From positions 1 to 7,156 of the forward strand of contig PFUQ01000113.1 of assembly GCA_002790175.1 (NCBI GenBank): DNA of 7,156 bases. The letters run 5' to 3'. The notes under the pieces were generated by a model that searched no databases, was not told the origin of the DNA, and saw nothing but the letters and a program-made list of their open reading frames with translations. This document shows, piece after piece, positions 1-5,470 of the stretch (positions are counted from its first letter, which is position 1; each line of letters starts with the position of its first letter). Both the position numbers and the translations under genes were made by a program. This DNA comes from Flavobacteriales bacterium CG_4_9_14_3_um_filter_32_8 (GTDB lineage: Bacteria > Bacteroidota > Bacteroidia > Flavobacteriales_E > Vicingaceae).

Positions 1-341
1 GTTCTATCCAGCATTAACGACAACAAATAATTAAGGCTTTCTACCCTATCTTTATCAGTTTCGATGGTATTAACAATTAACAGAGGCACCTCTTCGTGAT
101 CATCATCACCTAAATCATCATCTATTTCTTCATCAGCTGGAATAGGAATATTGAAAGTACCATTATTTTCGATGTGCTCATAGGCTAAACGAATAACCTT
201 AGTTAAAGTAGGATCTTTCTCTTCTAAAGCATAGGGTCTTAACTCTTGTAATCCTTTTACAATAACATCTTTATTGATTCCTTTTTTTGCAAGATCTAGT
301 TGCATTTTAACGATTAATTTATTTCCTTCAATACTTTCCAT
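1..341 (-). CDS. Conserved-looking acidic hypothetical protein, N-terminal part (truncated by window edge)
   Basis: An open frame on the minus strand starts at an ATG at 341 and runs without a stop for 113 codons to the window edge, so the C-terminus is missing. The product begins MESIEGNKLIVKMQ and has no signal peptide or membrane segment, which suggests a cytoplasmic protein. Residues about 10-60 look helical and contain a short pattern LRPYALEEKDP. Residues about 67-85 are very acidic (a run of Asp and Glu around DDDLGDDDHEE), followed by VPLLIVNTIETDKDRVESLNYLLSLM. I do not recognise a named domain and assign no function. It lies 85 bp downstream of the HD-domain gene in the same direction, and no convincing promoter or terminator was seen in the gap, so co-transcription is possible. 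Codon usage and AT content match the neighbours. That it is a real gene is supported by the uninterrupted frame and the non-random, protein-like composition. Confidence 0.8.
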   Translation of the reverse strand, partial: MESIEGNKLIVKMQLDLAKKGINKDVIVKGLQELRPYALEEKDPTLTKVIRLAYEHIENNGTFNIPIPADEEIDDDLGDDDHEEVPLLIVNTIETDKDRVESLNYLLSLMLDR

Positions 342-350
342 GGTATTCTG

Positions 351-378
351 TTATTTGTTATTTGCGAAATGCGAAATT
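351..378. repeat. Two adjacent 7-bp tandem duplications in an intergenic gap
   Basis: Read on the plus strand, TTATTTG occurs twice in a row (351-357, 358-364), followed directly by CGAAATG and CGAAATT (365-371, 372-378). The second pair differs only in the last base. The repeats lie 10 bp upstream of the start codon of the partial minus-strand gene, in its probable leader. They may be simple slippage products. No function is claimed. Confidence 0.6.
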
Positions 379-426
379 AGCATTCTTTATTTATTTTTCC
401 TTATGCTTCAATAAATTTATATAGGA

Positions 427-1659
427 TTAATACTTTGGAAAACACAAAAACCATTTTTTCACAGGCGTAGTTAATGCACTTATATTAAAAGTATCTGCTG
501 CTTCTTTTAGGTCTAGCATTTTTCCGTTTTTTAATAGAATATTAATTCTATCCGCATTTGGTGGATTGTAAGCATTATTAATAATATTATCCTGAAAAAC
601 AAAGTACGGAATTTCTTTAGCTGTTAATTGATATTTCTTACTAATTTTTGCAGCAATTTTATCTATTTCTGCTTTATCAAATTTTTTCTTTTGCAATATT
701 ATTTTATATAAATTTCTATCAATTAACATTTTACACAGAGTAGAAAGTATTTTATCCGAATGTGTTTTCCATACTTTAACCGATGCCATAATATCATAAT
801 CGTCTAACTCAGCAAAAGTTTTTAAAAGCGTAGGTTTTTTTTTGAATGATGTTAAATCGTGTTGGTTGTACAAAAATTCACTGAGTGCAGGTGTACAAAA
901 TAATTCTCCATTAGTTAATGCAATCTCTTTGGCTCTTTTTAAAATGTTTACACATAAATATTCTGCCGACAAAACTGTTTTGTGCAAATACACTTGCCAA
1001 TACATTAATCTACGTGCGTTAATAAAATTTTCAATCGAATAAATACCTTTAATTTCAATCGCTAATTCGTCGTTTTCAACAGTTAACATGGTAATAATTC
1101 GATCGGTATTGACTGCTCCTTCAGAAACGCCCGAATAAAAACTATCCCTTTTTAAGTAATCAATCCTATCCATATCTAACTGACTAGAAACCAATTGGTA
1201 TAAGAATTTTTTTTGATATTTATTTCTGAATATTTTAAGTGCTAAAGTTAATTTACCATTAAATTCTTTATTCAACTCATCCATAAAAAGAGTAGAAATA
1301 TCTTCATGTGAAATTCCGTTGACAATGCTATGTTCTAAAGCATGTGAGAATGGACCGTGTCCAATATCGTGCAACAATATAGCAATCGAAACAGCTTCTG
1401 CTTCCTTATCAGTAATTTCATGACCTTTGGATTTGATAACTTCAATGGCTTTCCCCATTAAATGCATAGTACCTAAAGCATGATGAAAACGAGTGTGTAA
1501 TGCTCCTGGATAAACAAGATGTGTTAATCCTAATTGTTTTATTCTTCTTAATCGCTGAAAATAAGGGTGTTCTATTAAATCAAAGATTATTTCATGGTTA
1601 ATCGTAATAAAACCATAAATAGGGTCGTTAAATATTTTCTTTTTATTTAGCTTAATCAT
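427..1659 (-). CDS. HD-domain phosphohydrolase, SAMHD1/dNTPase-like
   Basis: This 410-residue protein belongs to the HD metal-dependent phosphohydrolases of the SAMHD1/EF1143/YwfO type, many of which act on deoxynucleoside triphosphates. The substrate of this member cannot be read from sequence. The metal-binding set is intact: H60 in TRFHHALG (55-63), H97-D98 in LLHDIGHGPFSHALEH (95-110), and D164 in LDMDRIDYLKRD (161-172), which matches the DVDKxDYxxRD segment of SAMHD1. The N-terminal NDPIYGFITI (11-20) and QRLRRIKQLG (35-44) are also typical of this family. No signal peptide or membrane segment is present, so it should be cytoplasmic. The ATG at 1659 is chosen because the family N-terminus follows at once and a GAGGA lies 13 bases upstream. 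The gene is divergent from porX, with its -7 box TACTTTTG immediately beside that of porX. Family assignment is secure; dNTPase activity is inference. Confidence 0.93.
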   Translation of the reverse strand: MIKLNKKKIFNDPIYGFITINHEIIFDLIEHPYFQRLRRIKQLGLTHLVYPGALHTRFHHALGTMHLMGKAIEVIKSKGHEITDKEAEAVSIAILLHDIGHGPFSHALEHSIVNGISHEDISTLFMDELNKEFNGKLTLALKIFRNKYQKKFLYQLVSSQLDMDRIDYLKRDSFYSGVSEGAVNTDRIITMLTVENDELAIEIKGIYSIENFINARRLMYWQVYLHKTVLSAEYLCVNILKRAKEIALTNGELFCTPALSEFLYNQHDLTSFKKKPTLLKTFAELDDYDIMASVKVWKTHSDKILSTLCKMLIDRNLYKIILQKKKFDKAEIDKIAAKISKKYQLTAKEIPYFVFQDNIINNAYNPPNADRINILLKNGKMLDLKEAADTFNISALTTPVKKWFLCFPKY

Positions 1660-1687
1660 AAAATAGACAAAGTCCTCATTTAAGATT

Positions 1688-1695
1688 CAAAAGTA
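1688..1695 (-). promoter_or_regulatory. -7 box of the HD-domain gene promoter
   Basis: The minus strand reads TACTTTTG from 1695 to 1688, a full match to the Bacteroidota -7 consensus TAnnTTTG. It would place the transcript start near 1680-1684, giving a leader of about 25 bases before the ATG at 1659. No clear -33 TTG lies about 19 bases further upstream, where the sequence is an A/T run. Confidence 0.6.
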
Positions 1696-1696
1696 C

Positions 1697-1704
1697 TATT
1701 TTTG
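1697..1704 (+). promoter_or_regulatory. -7 box of the porX promoter
   Basis: The plus strand reads TATTTTTG, a full match to TAnnTTTG. Transcription would begin near 1709-1712, which puts the in-frame ATG at 1707 at or before the transcript start and favours the ATG at 1740 as the porX start. No clear -33 TTG is seen near 1675. The box is separated by one base from the opposing -7 box of the HD gene. Confidence 0.6.
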
Positions 1705-1739
1705 GAATGCTAAAAAAAATTAATAATTTCAACAATAAT

Positions 1740-3296
1740 ATGGATAAAATAAAAATACTTTGGGCAGATGACGAAATTGATTTACTAAAACCTCATATTT
1801 TATTTTTGGAAGAAAAAGGTTATCAAGTTTTATCGACTCAAAGTGGTGATGCAGCTTTAGATATTTTAGAAGAGGAACGTGTTGATATTATATTTTTAGA
1901 CGAAAATATGCCCGGTTTATCTGGTTTGGAAACATTAGAAAAAATAAAAGCTAAATTTCCTAGTTTGCCAGTGATAATGATAACAAAGAGCGAAGAAGAG
2001 TGCATTATGGAAGATGCTATTGGCTCAAAAATATCTGATTATTTGATTAAACCAGTCAATCCCAAGCAAATATTATTATCTATTAAAAAGAATCTAGATA
2101 CCACGAGGTTAGTAAGTGAAAAATCTACTTCAAAATACCAACAAGAGTTTAGAGAAATTGGGATGGTAATTGGCGATGACTTAGGTAATGAGGAATGGGT
2201 TGATTTATATAAAAAATTGGTTTACTGGGAATTGGAATTAGAAAAATCGAAAGAAAGTGGGATGGACGAAGTTTTTCAAATGCAAAAAACAGAAGCTAAT
2301 GCTCAATTCGGGAAATTTATCGAAAGAAATTATCTTCATTGGTTAGCACATCCTGAGGACTCCCCCACCATGTCACATAATTTATTTAAAAAACATGTAC
2401 TTCCAGAAATCACAAAAGAAGGTGCTTCAGTATTTTTTATTGTTATCGATAATTTAAGATTTGATCAATGGAAATCGATTGAATCTATTTTTACTCAAGA
2501 TTTTTGGGTAGATGAAGAAGCTATTTTTTATAGCATTTTACCTACCACCACGCAATATTCCAGAAACGCAATGTTTGCAGGTATGATGCCTTCAGAAATT
2601 GAACGAAAATATCCTGATAAATGGGTAAATGATGAAGAAGAAGGCGGAAGAAACATGAGTGAACAATTCTTTTTAACCGAACAATTAAAAAGAAACGGAT
2701 TAAACATTAAGTTCTCCTACAATAAAGTTTTAAATGTGAGTTATGGTAACAAGGTTTTAAGAGAAGTACCCGATATGTTTAACAACCAATTAAATGTTAT
2801 CGTTTACAATTTTGTTGATATGCTTTCACACGCCCGAACAGATACTCAAATTATTAAAGAATTAGCCAGCGATGAGGCTGCCTATCGCTCTATCGTGAAA
2901 TCTTGGGTTGAACATTCTACTTTATTAAATATTTTAAAAGAAATTGCCGCAAGAGGGGGAAAAGTTTTTATTACAACCGATCATGGTTCTATTAGAGTAA
3001 AAGAACCTTCTAAAATTGTAGGTGATAAAGATGTGAATTCCAATTTGAGGTACAAACAAGGTAAAAGTTTAGACTACCAAAAAAAGGATGTTTTGGCAAT
3101 AAAAAATCCTGATGAAGCTCATTTACCTAAAGTTAATGTGAGTCAATCTTATGTTTTTGCTAAAGAAGATAAATTTTTTGCTTACCCAAACAATTACAAT
3201 TACTACGTTAATTATTACATGGATACTTTTCAACATGGAGGAATATCGTTAGAAGAAATGTTAATACCCATTATTAAACTAAGTGCAAAAAAATGA
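1740..3296 (+). CDS. porX: PorX, response regulator with PglZ phosphatase-like domain (T9SS regulation)
   Basis: PorX is the response regulator of the PorXY system that controls type IX secretion (T9SS) in Bacteroidota. The P. gingivalis protein has been reported to bind T9SS/SigP partners and to cleave oligoribonucleotides with its PglZ domain. The start at 1740 gives 518 residues beginning MDKIKILWADDEIDLLKPH, the usual PorX start; an ATG 33 bp upstream (1707) adds 11 low-complexity residues and lies on top of the promoter. Receiver domain, about 1-120: acidic pair D10-D11, phosphoacceptor D54 in FLDENMPG, T82 and K104 (LIKP). A helical linker, about 125-225, follows. PglZ domain, about 228-515, of the alkaline phosphatase superfamily: D237 (VIDNLR), T271 (LPTTTQYSRN), D360 and H364 (FVDMLSHA), D414-H415 (TTDHGS) and H499 (FQHGG), so the expected metal and nucleophile positions are all present. 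No DNA-binding domain is seen. It is soluble. Its kinase PorY is not in this window. Confidence 0.96.
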   Translation: MDKIKILWADDEIDLLKPHILFLEEKGYQVLSTQSGDAALDILEEERVDIIFLDENMPGLSGLETLEKIKAKFPSLPVIMITKSEEECIMEDAIGSKISDYLIKPVNPKQILLSIKKNLDTTRLVSEKSTSKYQQEFREIGMVIGDDLGNEEWVDLYKKLVYWELELEKSKESGMDEVFQMQKTEANAQFGKFIERNYLHWLAHPEDSPTMSHNLFKKHVLPEITKEGASVFFIVIDNLRFDQWKSIESIFTQDFWVDEEAIFYSILPTTTQYSRNAMFAGMMPSEIERKYPDKWVNDEEEGGRNMSEQFFLTEQLKRNGLNIKFSYNKVLNVSYGNKVLREVPDMFNNQLNVIVYNFVDMLSHARTDTQIIKELASDEAAYRSIVKSWVEHSTLLNILKEIAARGGKVFITTDHGSIRVKEPSKIVGDKDVNSNLRYKQGKSLDYQKKDVLAIKNPDEAHLPKVNVSQSYVFAKEDKFFAYPNNYNYYVNYYMDTFQHGGISLEEMLIPIIKLSAKK

Positions 3297-3709
3297 TTTA
3301 TAAAGTGGCTTCCGAAAAGGAATTAGCAACTATTTCAAAACTATTAATCAAAGAAATTGGCATATATAAAGTTGTTTTGCTTGAGGGTGAGATGGGTGCA
3401 GGAAAAACTACGTTAATAAAATTATTGTGTAACTATTTGGGAGTAATAGGACCTACCAATAGCCCCACTTTTTCTATTGTTAACGAATATTTAACCCAAA
3501 ATGGAGATTCCATCTATCATTTTGATTTTTACAGAATTGAAAAGGAAAGTGAAGCCTTAGATTTAGGATATGAAGATTATTTTTACAGTGGAAATTATTG
3601 TTTTATTGAATGGCCAGAGAAAATACCTCACTTAATCCCTGAAAATGCAATAAAAATTAAAATTGAATTAGATAATGATAATAATAGGCTAATTTATATT
3701 GTGAGATAA
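3293..3709 (+). CDS. tsaE: TsaE, ATPase for tRNA t6A modification
   Basis: TsaE is a small P-loop ATPase that binds the TsaB-TsaD complex and is needed for repeated rounds of N6-threonylcarbamoyladenosine (t6A) formation at position 37 of ANN-decoding tRNAs. The 138-residue length is normal for the family. Walker A is GEMGAGKTT (32-40). The family segment GPTNSPTFSIVNEY (53-66), the HFDFYRI stretch (77-82) and the Walker-B-like IEWPEK (105-110) follow in the expected order. The protein is cytoplasmic. Its ATG overlaps the porX stop codon in the arrangement ATGA, so the two genes almost certainly share a transcript and are translationally coupled; no internal promoter is needed. The stop codon is only 37 bp before ald and lies within the ald promoter. 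Nothing appears truncated. Confidence 0.97.
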   Translation: MIYKVASEKELATISKLLIKEIGIYKVVLLEGEMGAGKTTLIKLLCNYLGVIGPTNSPTFSIVNEYLTQNGDSIYHFDFYRIEKESEALDLGYEDYFYSGNYCFIEWPEKIPHLIPENAIKIKIELDNDNNRLIYIVR

Positions 3710-3728
3710 GCAGTATTTTTTAACTTTG
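3699..3728 (+). promoter_or_regulatory. ald promoter, Bacteroidota type (TTG-N19-TAACTTTG)
   Basis: A -33 TTG at 3699-3701 is followed after 19 bases by TAACTTTG at 3721-3728, which fits the consensus TTG-N(about 19)-TAnnTTTG in sequence and spacing. The expected transcript start is near 3733-3736, leaving a leader of only about 12 bases before the ald ATG. The -33 part overlaps the last codons and stop of tsaE. This is the best-matching promoter in the window. Confidence 0.72.
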
Positions 3729-3746
3729 TAAGAAACCATTATACAA

Positions 3747-4961
3747 ATGCCAACATCTGATGATTTATTGAAATCCTTAGCACAAGGATTTATGCCTCAA
3801 GAAGAAATGCTTGAAGTTGCTCGAAAAAAAAGTAAATTACAAATTGGAATACCCAAAGAAACTTCTTTACAAGAAAAAAGAATTCCATTAGTACCTGATG
3901 CAGTTACTGTTTTAGTAAACAATGGACATGAAGTACTTATTGAAACTGGTGCTGGCGAAGGATCTAGTTTTAGTGATAAAGACTTTTCGGAAGCAGGAGC
4001 TCAAATTGTTTATTCTACCGAACAAATTTATCAAGCCAATATGATTTTGAAAGTAGCCCCTCCTACTCTTGCAGAAATTGACTTAATGCAACATGGTCAA
4101 TTGTTAATTTCTGCTTTACAATTACCTATGCAACCAAAAGATTTTATAAAAAAATTAATAACTAAAAAAGTTACTGCCATTGCCTTCGATTACATTAAAG
4201 ATTCCAATGGAATTTTGCCAATAGTTAGTGCAATGAGTGAGATTGCTGGAAATGCATCCATATTAATTGCTGCAGAATATTTAAGCAACATTCATAAAGG
4301 ACAAGGTCAACTATTTGGCGGTATTTCTGGCGTTTCTCCAACCGAAGTAGTAATTATTGGTGCTGGAACTGTTGGAGAATTTGCAGCAAAATCTGCTTTA
4401 GGATTAGGAGCAATAGTTAAAGTTTTTGATAATAATATCCATAAATTAAGAAGAATTCAAACTGTTCTTGGTCAAAGAGTAGCCACATCAGTAATTCAAC
4501 CAAAAGTGTTAACAAAAGCATTATTAACTGCCGATGCTGTTATTGGAGCATTAAGTTCTCCTATTGGACGAACACCGATTGTTGTTACCGAAGAAATGGT
4601 AAGTAATATGAAAGATTTTTCTGTAATTGTTGATGTAAGTATCGATAAAGGAGGTTGTATTGAAACTTCTGAGGTTACCAATCACGATGCCCCTATTTTT
4701 TCAAAATATGGAGTAATCCATTATTGTGTGCCAAATATAGCTTCTAGAGTTTCTAGAACTGCTTCTTTTGCATTAAGTAATGTAATAATGCCCACCATTC
4801 TTGATACTGGCGAATACGGAGGATTAGAAACGATGATTAAATCTTACCAAGGAATTCAAAATGGAGTTTACATTTACAAAGGAATTCTTACCAATAAATA
4901 TTTAGCAGAAACATTTAATTTACCTTATAAAGATATCAATTTGTTGTTGATGGCAATGTAA
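3747..4961 (+). CDS. ald: Alanine dehydrogenase family protein (Ald/PntAA-type)
   Basis: Alanine dehydrogenases interconvert L-alanine and pyruvate plus ammonia with NAD(H), in the cytoplasm. This 404-residue protein follows the family along its whole length, with an N-terminal extension of about 30 residues compared with the M. tuberculosis enzyme. Visible landmarks are GIPKETSLQEKR (34-45, R45 matching substrate-binding Arg15), ILKV (K102 matching Lys75), MSEIAG (163-168), the NAD-binding GAGTVG (205-210) with D228 after the second strand, which favours NAD over NADP, and SIDKGGC (D300 matching Asp270). The exception is the LHLA motif: here it reads LQL, so Q125 stands where catalytic His96 is expected. 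The activity is therefore less certain than the family assignment. The start at 3747 fits the promoter at 3699-3728, with a very short leader and no clear Shine-Dalgarno site. The gene can also be reached by readthrough from porX-tsaE, since no terminator lies between. Confidence 0.93.
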   Translation: MPTSDDLLKSLAQGFMPQEEMLEVARKKSKLQIGIPKETSLQEKRIPLVPDAVTVLVNNGHEVLIETGAGEGSSFSDKDFSEAGAQIVYSTEQIYQANMILKVAPPTLAEIDLMQHGQLLISALQLPMQPKDFIKKLITKKVTAIAFDYIKDSNGILPIVSAMSEIAGNASILIAAEYLSNIHKGQGQLFGGISGVSPTEVVIIGAGTVGEFAAKSALGLGAIVKVFDNNIHKLRRIQTVLGQRVATSVIQPKVLTKALLTADAVIGALSSPIGRTPIVVTEEMVSNMKDFSVIVDVSIDKGGCIETSEVTNHDAPIFSKYGVIHYCVPNIASRVSRTASFALSNVIMPTILDTGEYGGLETMIKSYQGIQNGVYIYKGILTNKYLAETFNLPYKDINLLLMAM

Positions 4962-5007
4962 AATCAAATCACAAGCTCTAAACTTATCAACTCCTAAACT
5001 AAAAGAA

Positions 5008-5415
5008 TTGACCTTTAAAAACAGATTAAAATATTATTTATTGGGTTTTGGTTTAGGATGTATTATCGTTTGGGCCACCTTAATTAAAGACAGAGAAAGA
5101 CCAGCATGGATGCCAGAAGGTAGAGTAATTGAATATTTAGCCAAAGCACAAATATTAATTACTGACGAAGCACAATGGAAATTAGACTGCTATGCTATTC
5201 CTTCCGATTTTATGAACACCGATTTTTGGTCGAATGCAAAAGTGAATTTTAAAAAAAGTACAACCGATAAGAAGCCTTGTCCAGAATACTACATCTCTTC
5301 TAAATTATCAAATGAAACTTTTATTATAGTTTATATAGAAACCTGTGAATTAGAAAACAAAGCATCATTAAGAAATATTGAAGTTCCTAATAAGCAGAAT
5401 TGTAATTGTGATTAA
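5008..5415 (+). CDS. Small membrane-anchored hypothetical protein, TTG start (possibly DUF4258-like)
   Basis: A 135-residue protein starting at a TTG codon; the next in-frame ATG (5107) would remove the membrane segment, and no ATG or GTG lies in frame between the ald stop and the TTG. The N-terminus has basic residues (K4, R6, K8) and one hydrophobic segment, about 9-26, rich in glycine, so it is likely an inner-membrane anchor. The cysteine at 18 is not in a good lipobox. The remainder is soluble, with a PEGRVIEYLAKAQI segment (36-49), C61, C91, C113 and a C-terminal CNC (132-134). The arrangement recalls Bacteroidota proteins annotated as DUF4258, many with a similar N-terminal YYLxGxxLG anchor and a P-x-x-RV motif, but that match is from memory and tentative. 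It lies 46 bp after ald with no obvious promoter, so it is probably the last gene of the ald transcript, just ahead of a strong hairpin terminator. Function unknown. Confidence 0.8.
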   Translation: MTFKNRLKYYLLGFGLGCIIVWATLIKDRERPAWMPEGRVIEYLAKAQILITDEAQWKLDCYAIPSDFMNTDFWSNAKVNFKKSTTDKKPCPEYYISSKLSNETFIIVYIETCELENKASLRNIEVPNKQNCNCD

Positions 5416-5416
5416 A

Positions 5417-5450
5417 CAAAAAAGGAGCATTGAAAAATACTCCTTTTTTG
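5417..5450. terminator. Bidirectional intrinsic terminator between convergent genes
   Basis: The arms 5417-5427 (CAAAAAAGGAG) and 5440-5450 (CTCCTTTTTTG) are perfectly complementary over 11 bp. After one mismatch (5428/5439), two more pairs form and leave a 6-base loop TGAAAA at 5431-5436. Both strands therefore read a GGAG-core hairpin flanked by A and T runs. It starts 2 bp after the plus-strand stop at 5415 and ends 20 bp before the nhaD stop at 5471, serving both convergent units. Confidence 0.9.
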
Positions 5451-5470
5451 AAAGTTTGAATTTTCTGGTT

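Noticed and set aside
371..378. TAATTTCG (minus strand, 380-373 region) as a -7 box for the partial gene
   Set aside because: It has one mismatch to TAnnTTTG and no TTG at a suitable distance; co-transcription with the HD gene is simpler.
379..407. AGCAT/ATGCT inverted repeat after the HD-domain gene as a terminator
   Set aside because: The stem is only 5 bp across a 19-base loop and no proper U-run follows on the relevant strand.
842..1042. Plus-strand open frame of 66 codons
   Set aside because: It lies entirely antisense to the well-supported HD-domain gene and has no recognisable product or promoter.
4496..4681. Minus-strand open frame of 61 codons
   Set aside because: Antisense shadow of ald; the composition reflects the complementary codons.
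5008..5080. Lipoprotein signal at C18 of the small protein
   Set aside because: The residues before the cysteine (G-L-G-C) do not fit a lipobox and the hydrophobic stretch continues past the cysteine.
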